64,000 nucleotides of DNA, taken from Streptomyces maremycinicus. Lineage in GTDB: Bacteria > Actinomycetota > Actinomycetes > Streptomycetales > Streptomycetaceae. Both the position numbers and the translations under genes were made by a program. The notes under the pieces are model-generated. The model was not told the origin of the DNA and made no database searches. It saw nothing but the letters and a program-made list of their open reading frames with translations. The first letter of the stretch is position 1; each line of letters opens with the position of its first letter. Below, one piece after another: positions 8,311-16,980 of the stretch. The stretch is from NCBI RefSeq assembly GCF_001184025.1, contig NZ_BBYG01000012.1:310001-374000 (forward strand), read 5' to 3'.

Positions 8311-8328
8311 TCCCATGACGTCGGGCGG

Positions 8329-9963
8329 TCAGGACGCCGGGTTGCCCGTGGAGACCTTGATCTGGATCTCGGGCATGTCCTCCGGGTCGACATCCGTCCC
8401 GGCGGCGGGGAACTGGTCCATGACCGCCCCGTCGCCGTACGTGTTCTCGTCGACCTTCACGATCTTGTACTGCCAGCCGGCGGCCTGGAAGCACTCCTTG
8501 ACCGAGCCGATGTACTTGAACTTGAAGTTCGGCACCCGGATCTTGTCGGGGTCGTTGTACGACTCCTGCGGCTCGGAGCACTCCGTCGACTCGATGGTCT
8601 TGGAGGTGTCCGGCGCCCGGTAGTCCGCCGCCTTCGTCGCCGACGGCGAGGAGCTGGTGGTACCGCCCTTGGCGTCGTCGTCACCGGTCCCGTTCAGCGC
8701 GAGGCTGGCGAGGAGGCCGCCGACCGCCACCACGGCGACGACGGCCGAGCCGATGAGCACCGCCTTGCTGTTCCTGCGGCCGTCGCCTCCCGAGGTCACC
8801 GTGGTCGACGGCTGCGGGCTCAGGTTGTACGCGGGCGGGGTGTGCGGGGCCTGCTGGTGGCCGTAGGCCGGCGCGGGCGTCTGGTAGCCCTGCTGCGGGT
8901 AGCCGTAGGAGGCGGACGGCGTCGGCGTGCCGTACGGGTTCGGGGTCGGGGCGGGCTGATACGGCGTCTGGACGCCGGCCTGGGGCGGCGGGGTGCTCTG
9001 TCCGACCGGCGGGAACACCGCGGAACCGACACCCGCGCCGCTCGACGTCTGGGCGCCCGGGACGATGCTCGGCGGCGCCGCCTGGAAGGAGGCGGCGACC
9101 CGCAGGCACTCGTCGCGCATGGCGACGGCGGTCGGAAAGCGCTCGTTCGGGTTCTTCTTCAGCGCGCGGGCGATCAGCGCGTCGACGGCCGGCGGCAGCG
9201 CCCGGTTGACCGAGGAAGGAGCGACCGGCTCCTCCTGCACGTGCGCGTACGCGATCGCAAGCGGCGAATCGGCCTCGAACGGCAGCCGCCCGGTGACCAG
9301 TTGGAACAGCATGATGCCGACCGAGTACAGGTCGGAGCGGGCGTCCACCGCGCGCCCCAGGGCCTGTTCGGGCGAGAGGTACTGCGGGGTGCCGACGACC
9401 ATGCCGGTCTGCGTCATCGAGGTGACCCCGGACTGCATCGCGCGCGCGATGCCGAAGTCCATCACCTTGACCACGCCGCGCTTGGTCATCATCACGTTGC
9501 CGGGCTTGATGTCGCGGTGGACGAGCCCCATCTCGTGGCTGATCTCCAGCGCCGCCAGCACGTCGGCGGTGATCTTCAGCGCCTTGTCGGCGGGCATCGC
9601 GCCCTGCTGCCGTACGTCCTCGTCGAGCACCGAGCCGAGCGGGCGGCCCTCGATGTACTCCATGACGATGTACGGGGTCGTCAGACCCTCGACGTCGTCC
9701 TCGCCGGTGTCGAAGACGGAGACGATGTTGGTGTGCGTGAGCTTGGCCACGGCCTGGGCCTCGCGGCGGAAGCGCTCGCGGAAGGCCTGCTCACGGCCGA
9801 GTTCGGTGTGCAGGGTCTTCACCGCGACCTGACGGTCGAGCACGGCGTCGTAGGCGAGGTGCACCGAGGCCATGCCGCCCTCGCCGAGCAAGTCGCGCAG
9901 CTGATACCGGCCGGCGGCGAGCGCCCGCCCCGTGTACCGGCCCTGCGCGCCGTCCTGGCTCAT
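8329..9963 (-). CDS. Membrane Ser/Thr protein kinase with one PASTA domain (PknB family)
   Basis: A 544-residue Hanks-type kinase. The cytosolic kinase domain (about 18-280) has GEGGMASV, catalytic Lys49 (VAVK), HRDIKPGN with Asp151 and DFG at 169-171, then a TMTQTG activation loop. A Pro/Gln/Tyr-rich linker leads to one TM helix near 398-422 and a single extracellular PASTA-like repeat (VPNFKFKYIG to IQIKVSTG, about 470-540). PASTA domains sense muropeptides or lipid II, so a cell-wall link is likely. Most PknB-type kinases carry several PASTA repeats; this one has one. ATG at 9963 has a G-rich ribosome-binding site. Divergent from a sister kinase lacking PASTA. Confidence 0.92.
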   Translation of the reverse strand: MSQDGAQGRYTGRALAAGRYQLRDLLGEGGMASVHLAYDAVLDRQVAVKTLHTELGREQAFRERFRREAQAVAKLTHTNIVSVFDTGEDDVEGLTTPYIVMEYIEGRPLGSVLDEDVRQQGAMPADKALKITADVLAALEISHEMGLVHRDIKPGNVMMTKRGVVKVMDFGIARAMQSGVTSMTQTGMVVGTPQYLSPEQALGRAVDARSDLYSVGIMLFQLVTGRLPFEADSPLAIAYAHVQEEPVAPSSVNRALPPAVDALIARALKKNPNERFPTAVAMRDECLRVAASFQAAPPSIVPGAQTSSGAGVGSAVFPPVGQSTPPPQAGVQTPYQPAPTPNPYGTPTPSASYGYPQQGYQTPAPAYGHQQAPHTPPAYNLSPQPSTTVTSGGDGRRNSKAVLIGSAVVAVVAVGGLLASLALNGTGDDDAKGGTTSSSPSATKAADYRAPDTSKTIESTECSEPQESYNDPDKIRVPNFKFKYIGSVKECFQAAGWQYKIVKVDENTYGDGAVMDQFPAAGTDVDPEDMPEIQIKVSTGNPAS

Positions 9964-10321
9964 CTTCTGCGTCCCCCGTAAGCCCTCAGGCGCCGTTGAC
10001 TGTCGTTGATCGAAAGTGCTATTCCCGGCCAAGTCTGCCGTAGGGCACTGACACGTCAAGCTCGGTGCCCGTTCCGTGACCCTACGAGAAAGAAGCGTCG
10101 CGGAAGCGTTACAGGTGCCGTACGACCGGTACACGGAATTTGCACGTCGGTACGGAGTACAGGTTTCATGGCCGGTCCGCCTCGGACCGGCGCCCGGGCA
10201 CGCCCCGGGCGATGTTCCGGGGATCGCCCCGGGCCGGAGGCTTGCGCGGAGGCTGTAGCGTGGCCGACGGAGACCGTAACAACACCGCGCGTTCCGCGGG
10301 CAGAAACGACGGCGAGGACTG
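9964..10321. promoter_or_regulatory. Divergent promoter region between the two kinase genes
   Basis: A 358-base gap with no credible gene. It must hold promoters for both kinases, though I see no convincing -35/-10 pairs. Two hairpin-forming elements stand out: a perfect inverted repeat GCCGGTCCG-CCT-CGGACCGGC (10171-10191), and a near-perfect one with arms at 10202-10213 and 10223-10234 (one mismatch). Both lie in the leader side of the plus-strand kinase and could be attenuator or protein-binding sites. Confidence 0.4.
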
Positions 10322-11887
10322 ATGGCACAGCAGCGCGCTCAGGGCCCGTCCGACCCCGAGGCGACTGGCGGCGGTATGTCAGATGCGCCGGAGAACTGGG
10401 GCAACGGCGGGCTGGTTGGGGACGGCCGGTACCGGCTGACCCGCAGACTCGGCCGGGGTGGTATGGCCGAGGTGTTCGCGGCCGAGGACGTACGCCTCGG
10501 ACGCACCGTCGCGGTGAAGCTGCTGCGCGCCGATCTCGCCGAGGACCCCGTGTCCAAGGCCCGCTTCACGCGTGAGGCCCAGTCGGTCGCCGGCCTCAAC
10601 CACCACGCGATCGTCGCCGTGTACGACTCCGGCGAGGACTTCGTGGGCGGCCAGAGCGTGCCGTACATCGTGATGGAGATCGTCGAGGGGCGCACCATCC
10701 GTGACCTGCTCCTCAACGCCGAGGCGCCGGGGCCCGAGCAGGCCCTGATCATCACCTCGGGGGTGCTGGAGGCGCTCGCCTACTCGCACCAGCACGGCAT
10801 CGTGCACCGTGACATCAAGCCGGCGAACGTGATCATCACGCACAACGGCGCGGTCAAGGTGATGGACTTCGGCATCGCGCGCGCCCTGCACGGCGCGTCC
10901 ACGACGATGACGCAGACCGGCATGGTCATGGGCACCCCGCAGTACCTCTCCCCGGAGCAGGCGCTCGGCAAGGCCGTCGACTACCGCTCCGACCTGTACG
11001 CGACGGGCTGCCTGCTGTACGAACTCCTCGCGCTGCGACCGCCGTTCACCGGTGAGACGCCGCTGTCGGTGGTCTACCAGCACGTGCAGGACATCCCGGT
11101 GCCGCCGTCGCAGACCTCGGACGGGCAGTGCCCGCCGGAACTCGACGGCCTCGTCATGCGGTCGCTGGCCAAGGACCCCGACGACCGGTTCCAGACCGCG
11201 GAGGAGATGCGCGGCCTGGTCCAGTACGGGCTCCAGATGCTGTACGACCAGGGCGGCCACACCGGCACCTGGAACACCGGCCCGGTCGGCGCGCACGACG
11301 GCCGCGGCACGCCCGCCGGCGGCTTCGCGAGCACGACCCCGCTGGCGCACGGCGCCGACGGTTCCAGCACGTCGCAGATCCCGCAGCCGATCCTGCCCAC
11401 CGGTTACGGCGGCGGTGACGACGGCGGCTTCGAGGGGCACGGCAACAAGGGCAGCGGCCGCGGCAAGCTGTGGATCCTCGCCGTCTTCGCGGTGATCGCC
11501 ATCGCCGCGGGCGTCGCGCTCGCGCTCAACGGCCAGGGGAAGGGCGGCGGCGGCACCGACACCTCGCCCTCGCCGTCCACCTCGCAGTCCGCGACGAACG
11601 ACACCTCCAGCGAGACGCCGAGCGACGAGGCGAGCGAGTCGTCCTCGGACGACACGTCCGACGACAACTCCGGTTCGAACTCGGATTCGAACTGGACGCC
11701 GACGTACACGCCCTCGGACACGCCGCAGTACACCCCCTCCGAGTCGGCCACCAGCGAGCCGACCGACGAGGAGACGGAGACCCAGCCGTCGGACGAGCCG
11801 ACCGACACACAGCCCTCGGACGATCCGACCGATGTGGAGCCGAGCGACCCGGCCACCGAGGGCGGCACCCTCGGCAGCCTCGGCTGA
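10322..11887 (+). CDS. Membrane Ser/Thr protein kinase with acidic Ser/Thr-rich extracellular tail
   Basis: A 521-residue Hanks-type kinase closely related to the divergent neighbour. It has GRGGMAEV, Lys66 (VAVK), HRDIKPANV, DFG and the same TMTQTGMVMGTPQYLSPEQA activation segment. One TM helix sits near 382-402 (WILAVFAVIAIAAGVALAL). The outside part has no PASTA domain; it is about 120 residues of low-complexity Ser/Thr/Asp/Pro (SETPSDEASESSSDD), which may be a wall-spanning stalk or a glycosylation target. ATG at 10322 follows GGCGAGGA; ATG at 10376 is an alternative. The shared catalytic domain and different ectodomains suggest gene duplication and divergence of input. Confidence 0.92.
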   Translation: MAQQRAQGPSDPEATGGGMSDAPENWGNGGLVGDGRYRLTRRLGRGGMAEVFAAEDVRLGRTVAVKLLRADLAEDPVSKARFTREAQSVAGLNHHAIVAVYDSGEDFVGGQSVPYIVMEIVEGRTIRDLLLNAEAPGPEQALIITSGVLEALAYSHQHGIVHRDIKPANVIITHNGAVKVMDFGIARALHGASTTMTQTGMVMGTPQYLSPEQALGKAVDYRSDLYATGCLLYELLALRPPFTGETPLSVVYQHVQDIPVPPSQTSDGQCPPELDGLVMRSLAKDPDDRFQTAEEMRGLVQYGLQMLYDQGGHTGTWNTGPVGAHDGRGTPAGGFASTTPLAHGADGSSTSQIPQPILPTGYGGGDDGGFEGHGNKGSGRGKLWILAVFAVIAIAAGVALALNGQGKGGGGTDTSPSPSTSQSATNDTSSETPSDEASESSSDDTSDDNSGSNSDSNWTPTYTPSDTPQYTPSESATSEPTDEETETQPSDEPTDTQPSDDPTDVEPSDPATEGGTLGSLG

Positions 11888-11916
11888 CCGGTCGGCGTAC
11901 GCCACGACCACCACCG

Positions 11917-11957
11917 CACGCGCGCGTGGGCCCCTGACAGGGCTCCACACGCGCGTG
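11917..11957. terminator. Hairpin terminator between convergent kinase and APH-fold genes
   Basis: CACGCGCG pairs with CGCGCGTG at the base; after one mismatch, GTGG and GCCC pair with CCAC and GGGC around loop CTGACA. It lies between the two convergent stop codons. Confidence 0.7.
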
Positions 11958-11977
11958 TCGTGTGTCCGGGGCCCGGA

Positions 11978-13159
11978 TCAGTCCGTGAAGGCGCCGCACA
12001 CCGCGTCGTACTCCCGGGTCCACCACACGACGAGGGCCGAGGCCGCCGGGAACTGGGAGTCCGCGCGGGCGTCGCCGCGCTCGTAGTGCCAGCGCAGCAT
12101 CCAGAAGTCGTTGAGACGCTCCCACCACACCCGGTGCACGGCCGCCGTGAGTTCGCCGGCGGTGGCCCCGGCCGCGCGCCGGTACGCGCGTGCGTACCGC
12201 CTGGCTCTCGACAGGTCGAGGGTGCCGTCGGGGCGGACGAAGAAGATCGCTGCGGCGCGGACGGCCTCCTCGGCACGGGGCTGCACGCCCAGCCGGTCCC
12301 AGTCGACGATGGCGGCGGGGGCGTCCCCGCGGTAGAGGAGGTTGAAGGGGTGGAAGTCCCCGTGCACCCAGCCGACCGGTCCGCCGGGCGGGGGACGCCG
12401 GTCCGCGTGCCGTTCCAGCAGTGCGCGCCGCTCCAGGAGGCGGTGTCGGGCCAGTTCGTCGAAGGAGTCGGCGGGCCGGTGGCGGCGCACGCGCGCGAGG
12501 AGGCCGTCGATGAGGACGAAGGTGTCGGCGGGGTCGGGACTCGGGGCGGCGGAGGTGGTGGTGGTCGCGACGGGGCCGGGGCGCTCGGCGCGGTCCGGGT
12601 GCGCGCGGGGGGCCGTGACGGTGGCCGTGGCCGGTACTGCGGCCGGGGTGCGGTCGAGGGGTTCGGGCCGGGGCCGGGGCACGTGCCCGCCGCGCTGCGG
12701 TGGCGGGCGCTCGCCGTGGGACGCCCGCATCACGTGCTCCAGGCCGGCGTGCACCACCCCCAGCAGCGTTCCGAGGCGGCCGCACTGACCGGGGGTGAGC
12801 TGGGCGCCGTGGCGGTGGCGGCCGTCGATCCACGGGTGCAGGGCGTAGGCGTGGCCGCCGACGACGGCGACCGTGCGTCCGTCGTGGCCGGGCAGCGGGG
12901 GAGCGACCGGGACACCGAGGTCGGCCAGCCGCTCGGTGGCCCGGTGCTGGCGGGCGATCGCGTCCGGGTCGGCGGTGTCCGGATCGACGTGGTGCTTGAG
13001 GAAGTAGCGGCCCCGGGTGGTGCGGAGCCGGTAGCCGCGGTTCAGCAGCCCCTCGTCGACGGGCTCACAGGTGAGCGCGGTGCCGGCGGCGTACCGGCGG
13101 AGCAGAGCGCCCAAAGGGGGCGCGTGGAGCGGCGAGGGTGGTACACAGGAGCGCGGCAC
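11978..13159 (-). CDS. Aminoglycoside-phosphotransferase-fold (APH/ChoK-like) protein
   Basis: A 393-residue small-molecule kinase-fold protein. N-lobe: NRGYRLRT with catalytic lysine in YFLKHHVD. C-lobe: catalytic loop VGWVHGDFHPFNLLYRG and metal-binding IVDWDRLG. An Ala/Pro/Thr-rich insert interrupts the middle (about 150-220). These motifs are those of the APH family, which includes antibiotic, choline, homoserine and maltose kinases; nothing identifies the substrate. The start is GTG at 13159. No clear operon partner: it is convergent to the kinase and separated from the flavin-fold gene upstream. Confidence 0.75.
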   Translation of the reverse strand: MPRSCVPPSPLHAPPLGALLRRYAAGTALTCEPVDEGLLNRGYRLRTTRGRYFLKHHVDPDTADPDAIARQHRATERLADLGVPVAPPLPGHDGRTVAVVGGHAYALHPWIDGRHRHGAQLTPGQCGRLGTLLGVVHAGLEHVMRASHGERPPPQRGGHVPRPRPEPLDRTPAAVPATATVTAPRAHPDRAERPGPVATTTTSAAPSPDPADTFVLIDGLLARVRRHRPADSFDELARHRLLERRALLERHADRRPPPGGPVGWVHGDFHPFNLLYRGDAPAAIVDWDRLGVQPRAEEAVRAAAIFFVRPDGTLDLSRARRYARAYRRAAGATAGELTAAVHRVWWERLNDFWMLRWHYERGDARADSQFPAASALVVWWTREYDAVCGAFTD

Positions 13160-13259
13160 GCGCCCGATGCTAGGGCACGATCCGGGGCTGTGAGCTGGGC
13201 GTTGTCACAGAAAGTCACCAAAGGTCAACGGGCGTCACAGGCGGTCGCATCAGGACCCT

Positions 13260-13664
13260 TCAGGTCGCCGCCAGGGTGTTCACGGTGACGAACCGCGGGA
13301 TCACGCGCGCGTAGACCGGGTCGAACGGGACGCCGCCCTCCATGGACCGGGGCGCGGGCCCGAACAGCTCCAGTTCGGCGGCGGTGGGTTCCACGGCCGC
13401 GCACGTGCCGACGATCTCCACCGACCACCGGCCCTCGGTGGCGTCCGGCCGCTCCTGGTTCAGGTTGTCCGAGGCGTAGGCGACCACATGGCCGACGCAG
13501 GCCCGGTGGTAGCCGTGGCCGCGGTGCATGCGCAGCAGCAGCCGGCCGTCGACCACGATGTGGCGGGCACAGGCCAGGAAGGGCATCGCGCGCAGACTGG
13601 CGGCCACCCGGCCGTACTCGGTGCGGGCGAGCAGGTCGACGGCGCGTCGTTCGTCGGTCGGCAT
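13260..13664 (-). CDS. Pyridoxamine 5'-phosphate oxidase-like flavin-fold protein
   Basis: A 134-residue protein with the split beta-barrel PPOX-like fold. It opens RRAVDLLARTEYGRVAASL, which matches the family N-terminal strand where flavin- or F420-binding members begin, and continues VVDGRLLLRMHRGHGYH, VVAYASDNLN and WSVEIVGTCAAV. Relatives are often in DosR/DevR dormancy regulons in actinobacteria. Here a DevR-box-like palindrome lies 59-72 bases upstream of the ATG and the DevR-like regulator gene is next door. Cofactor and substrate are not evident. ATG at 13664 is chosen from family alignment; the ribosome-binding site is weak. Confidence 0.72.
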   Translation of the reverse strand: MPTDERRAVDLLARTEYGRVAASLRAMPFLACARHIVVDGRLLLRMHRGHGYHRACVGHVVAYASDNLNQERPDATEGRWSVEIVGTCAAVEPTAAELELFGPAPRSMEGGVPFDPVYARVIPRFVTVNTLAAT

Positions 13665-13707
13665 GCGACCACTGTGCGGGGCGGGCGCGGGGTGCCACAG
13701 AGTCCAC

Positions 13708-13735
13708 CGTCCCGTCCGGACGGGACGTAAGTCCC
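13708..13735. promoter_or_regulatory. DevR-box-like palindrome overlapping a 20-bp perfect inverted repeat
   Basis: GGGACGTAAGTCCC at 13722-13735 resembles the mycobacterial DevR core GGGACTWWAGTCCC with one central change. It overlaps CGTCCCGTCCGGACGGGACG (13708-13727), a perfect 20-base palindrome. Both lie between the flavin-fold gene start and the end of the DevR-like regulator gene. Confidence 0.6.
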
Positions 13736-13746
13736 TGACGGCTCCT

Positions 13747-14430
13747 CTAACGGCTGCCCCGGCCACTGCTGCCGGTCTGCGTCCCCGCCTGCATCCGGGC
13801 CACGTACGCGGCCGCCTGGGAGCGGCGCTGCATCCCGAGTTTGGACAGCAGGCTCGACACGTAGTTCTTGATCGTCTTCTCGGCGAGGTGCAGTTCCGTG
13901 CCGATCTGGCGGTTGGTGAGACCCTCGCCGATCAGGTCGAGGATCCTGCGCTCCTGGTCGGTGAGGTGCGCGAGCCGGTCGTCGGCCCGGGGAGCGCCCT
14001 CACGCAGCCGCTGGAGCACGCGCGCGGTGGCCGCGGGGTCCAGGAGGGACCTGCCGGCGGCGACGTCCCGTACGGCCGTCAGCAGCTCCTCGCCGCGGAT
14101 GGCCTTCAGGACGTATCCGGAGGCGCCCGCCATGATCGCGTCGAAAAGGGCCTCGTCGTCGGCGTACGAGGTCAGCATCAGGCACTGGACGGAGTCGTCC
14201 CGGGAGCGGATCTCGCGGCACACCTCCACGCCGCTGCCGTCCGGGAGCCGTACGTCGAGCACCGCCACGTCGGGCCGGGTGGCGGGGATGCGCGCCAGCG
14301 CGTCGGCCGCAGTGCCGGCCTCGCCGACGACCTCGATATCGCTCTCCACGGAGAGCATCTCGCGGACCCCGCGCCGGACGACCTCATGGTCGTCGAGTAG
14401 AAAAACGGTGATTTTTCCTTCTTCGCGCAC
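13747..14430 (-). CDS. NarL-family response regulator, DevR/DosR-like
   Basis: A 227-residue two-domain regulator. The receiver (7-125) has acidic pocket Asp13/Asp14, phosphoacceptor Asp59 ([11 protein letters not shown]), Thr87 and Lys109. The LuxR-type HTH (156-210) reads [20 protein letters not shown] then [17 protein letters not shown]. The KTxKN recognition residues (Lys185, Lys188, Asn189) are those DevR of Mycobacterium uses to contact its box. No histidine kinase is adjacent, so it is orphan here. The adjacent DevR-like palindrome and PPOX-like gene suggest a hypoxia/redox regulon. S. coelicolor SCO3818 is, from memory, the counterpart. Confidence 0.88.
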   Translation of the reverse strand: MREEGKITVFLLDDHEVVRRGVREMLSVESDIEVVGEAGTAADALARIPATRPDVAVLDVRLPDGSGVEVCREIRSRDDSVQCLMLTSYADDEALFDAIMAGASGYVLKAIRGEELLTAVRDVAAGRSLLDPAATARVLQRLREGAPRADDRLAHLTDQERRILDLIGEGLTNRQIGTELHLAEKTIKNYVSSLLSKLGMQRRSQAAAYVARMQAGTQTGSSGRGSR

Positions 14431-14752
14431 GCGGTCAGTCTCACATACGGAGTCTTCCCGTGGACCGGGTGCCCGGGATAACGTGCCGTTGCTCCGGCCT
14501 CCTGCAAGGCTGTGACCAGGGTCTCTCCCGACTTTGCCGATTTACTTGGAAATCCAAGCAAAAACGCAGGTCAAGAGGGGTTTCACAGAAATGTGAAGCA
14601 CTGGGTAACGTGATGACCGCAGGGCGCTCGCCGGGGCACCTGTCACACCTGTTCCCGACCGAGTGGCACCCACCCCGTGCACGGGCGTCGGACGCAGGTG
14701 AGCCGCACTGGTACCCGGCAACCCCGGGGGCCGGACCGACGGAGGAGCACAC
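14431..14752. promoter_or_regulatory. Divergent regulatory region of the bkd operon and DevR-like gene
   Basis: A 322-base gap without a gene. It contains two inverted repeats: CTTGG-AAAT-CCAAG (14545-14558) and TTCACA-GAAA-TGTGAA (14582-14597). Both are AT-rich for this genome and sit 155-210 bases upstream of the E1alpha start, suitable for an operator. The second has half sites in the reverse order of a CRP site. GGAGGAG at about 14741 is the ribosome-binding site of the GTG at 14753. Confidence 0.5.
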
Positions 14753-15976
14753 GTGACCGTGGAGAGCACTGCCGCGCGCAAGCCGCGACGCAGCGCCGGA
14801 AGCAAGGCCGGCACCACCGGCACCGAGCGCACCACCCGCACCACCGCCAGGAAGGCCGCCGAGCCCGAGCTCGTGCAGCTGCTGACGCCGGAGGGCAAGC
14901 GGGTCAAGAACGCGAAGAACGCCGAGTACGCCAAGTATGTCGCCGGTGTCACCCCCGAGGAGCTCCGCGGCCTCTACCGCGACATGGTGCTCACCCGCCG
15001 TTTCGACGCCGAGGCCACCGCCCTCCAGCGTCAGGGCGAGCTGGGTCTGTGGGCCTCGCTGCTCGGCCAGGAGGCCGCCCAGATCGGCTCCGGCCGGGCC
15101 CTGCGCGACGACGACTACGTCTTCCCGACCTATCGCGAGCACGGCGTGGCCTGGTGCCGCGGGGTCGACCCGACCAACCTGCTCGGCATGTTCCGGGGGG
15201 TGAACAACGGAGGCTGGGACCCCAACGGCAACAACTTCCACCTCTACACGATCGTCATCGGCTCCCAGACGCTGCACGCCACGGGCTACGCCATGGGCGT
15301 CGCCAAGGACGGCGCGGACAGCGCGGTGATCGCCTACTTCGGCGACGGCGCGAGCAGCCAGGGCGACGTGGCGGAGTCCTTCACCTTCTCCGCCGTCTAC
15401 AACGCGCCGGTCGTGTTCTTCTGCCAGAACAACCAGTGGGCGATCTCCGAGCCCACCGAGAAGCAGACCCGGGTGCCGCTCTACCAGCGCGCCCAGGGCT
15501 ACGGCTTCCCCGGCGTCCGCGTCGACGGCAACGACGTCCTCGCGTGCCTCGCGGTCACCCGGTGGGCGCTGGAGCGGGCCCGCGACGGCGAGGGACCCAC
15601 CCTCGTCGAGGCGTACACGTACCGCATGGGCGCCCACACCACCTCCGACGACCCCACGAAGTACCGGGCCGACGAGGAGCGCGAGGCCTGGGAGGCGAAG
15701 GACCCGATCCTGCGCCTGCGCCGCCACCTGGAGGCGTCGAACCACACGGACGAGGGATTCTTCGCGGAACTCGAGGCGGAGAGCGAGGCGTTGGGCAGGC
15801 GAGTGCGCGAAGCGGTCCGCGCCATGCCGGACCCGGACCGCTTCGCCATCTTCGAGAACGTGTACGCGGACGGACACGCCCTCGTCGACGAGGAGCGGGC
15901 CCAGTTCGCGGCCTACCAGGCATCGTTCGCGACGGAATCTGACAGCGGCTTCGCCGCGGGTTCGGGGGGAAACTGA
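14753..15976 (+). CDS. bkdA: Branched-chain 2-oxo acid dehydrogenase E1 alpha subunit
   Basis: The thiamine-diphosphate half of the E1 decarboxylase that converts valine-, leucine- and isoleucine-derived 2-oxo acids, feeding branched primers to fatty acid and polyketide synthesis. 407 residues. A basic Thr/Arg/Lys leader of about 45 residues precedes the core. The ThDP motif GDGASSQGD begins near 197 and ends at CQNNQW; the phosphorylation-loop region YRMGAHTTSDDPTKYR is near 296. GTG at 14753 has GGAGGAG upstream. First of three coupled genes, with no E3 gene present. A pyruvate dehydrogenase E1 alpha is the alternative, but the separate alpha/beta organisation and neighbours favour bkd. Confidence 0.85.
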   Translation: MTVESTAARKPRRSAGSKAGTTGTERTTRTTARKAAEPELVQLLTPEGKRVKNAKNAEYAKYVAGVTPEELRGLYRDMVLTRRFDAEATALQRQGELGLWASLLGQEAAQIGSGRALRDDDYVFPTYREHGVAWCRGVDPTNLLGMFRGVNNGGWDPNGNNFHLYTIVIGSQTLHATGYAMGVAKDGADSAVIAYFGDGASSQGDVAESFTFSAVYNAPVVFFCQNNQWAISEPTEKQTRVPLYQRAQGYGFPGVRVDGNDVLACLAVTRWALERARDGEGPTLVEAYTYRMGAHTTSDDPTKYRADEEREAWEAKDPILRLRRHLEASNHTDEGFFAELEAESEALGRRVREAVRAMPDPDRFAIFENVYADGHALVDEERAQFAAYQASFATESDSGFAAGSGGN

Positions 15977-15977
15977 G

Positions 15978-16970
15978 ATGGCGGAGACCGTGACGTCCAA
16001 GAACCTGGCCCTGGCCAAGGCGATCAACGAGTCGCTGCGCCGCGCCCTGGAGGCGGACCCCAAGGTCCTGATCATGGGTGAGGACGTCGGCAAGCTCGGC
16101 GGCGTCTTCCGGGTGACGGACGGCCTTCAGAAGGACTTCGGCGAGAGCCGCGTCATCGACACCCCGCTCGCCGAGTCCGGCATCGTCGGCACCGCGATCG
16201 GCCTGGCCCTGCGCGGCTACCGCCCGGTGGTGGAGATCCAGTTCGACGGTTTCGTGTTCCCGGCCTACGACCAGATCGTCACCCAGCTCGCCAAGATGCA
16301 CGCGCGTTCGCTCGGCAAGGTCAAGCTGCCGGTCGTCGTCCGCATCCCCTACGGCGGCGGCATCGGCGCGGTCGAGCACCACTCGGAGTCGCCCGAGGCC
16401 CTCTTCGCGCACGTGTCGGGCCTGAAGATCGTCTCCCCGTCCAACGCGTCCGACGCGTACTGGATGATGCAGCAGGCCATCCAGAGCGACGACCCGGTGA
16501 TCTTCTTCGAGCCGAAGCGTCGCTACTGGGACAAGGGCGAGGTCAACCCCGAGGCGATCCCCGGCCCGCTGCACAAGGCCCAGGTCGTCCGCGAGGGCAC
16601 GGACCTGACCCTCGTCGCCTACGGCCCGATGGTGAAGCTCTGCCAGGAGGTCGCCGCCGCGGCCGCCGAGGAGGGCAAGAACCTGGAGGTCCTGGACCTG
16701 CGCTCGGTGTCCCCGCTGGACTTCGACGCGATCCAGGCGTCGGTCGAGAAGACCCGCCGCCTGGTCGTGGTCCACGAGGCGCCGGTGTTCTTCGGGTCGG
16801 GCGCGGAGATCGCCGCCCGGATCACCGAGCGCTGCTTCTACCACCTGGAGGCCCCGGTGCTCAGGGTCGGCGGCTATCACGCCCCGTACCCGCCGGCGCG
16901 CCTGGAGGAGGAGTACCTGCCGGGCCTGGACCGGGTGCTCGACGCCGTCGACCGTGCCCTGGCGTACTGA
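15978..16970 (+). CDS. bkdB: Branched-chain 2-oxo acid dehydrogenase E1 beta subunit
   Basis: A 330-residue beta subunit completing the E1 heterotetramer with the preceding gene. Recognisable features are ALEADPKVLIMGEDVGKLGG, the active-site region DTPLAESGIVGTAIGLALRG, the His-containing PYGGGIGAVEHHSESPEA loop, and the transketolase C-terminal segment LDLRSVSPLD. The ATG follows one base after the E1 alpha stop, so translation is coupled. It forms the interface for ThDP and binds the E2 peripheral domain. Confidence 0.88.
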   Translation: MAETVTSKNLALAKAINESLRRALEADPKVLIMGEDVGKLGGVFRVTDGLQKDFGESRVIDTPLAESGIVGTAIGLALRGYRPVVEIQFDGFVFPAYDQIVTQLAKMHARSLGKVKLPVVVRIPYGGGIGAVEHHSESPEALFAHVSGLKIVSPSNASDAYWMMQQAIQSDDPVIFFEPKRRYWDKGEVNPEAIPGPLHKAQVVREGTDLTLVAYGPMVKLCQEVAAAAAEEGKNLEVLDLRSVSPLDFDAIQASVEKTRRLVVVHEAPVFFGSGAEIAARITERCFYHLEAPVLRVGGYHAPYPPARLEEEYLPGLDRVLDAVDRALAY

Positions 16971-16980
16971 GGAGAGGGTC

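Noticed and set aside
9964..10321. Small open frames between the divergent kinases
   Set aside because: They lack ribosome-binding sites and recognisable content; the region is better read as promoters and leaders.
14579..14600. GTTTCACAGAAATGTGAAGC considered as a degenerate parS or a CRP site
   Set aside because: The centre does not match GTTTCACGTGAAAC, and the half sites are in the opposite order to CRP (TCACA before TGTGA).
14441..16093. A 550-codon open frame antisense to the bkd E1 alpha gene
   Set aside because: Shadow of a real gene; composition is low-complexity and there is no ribosome-binding site or motif.
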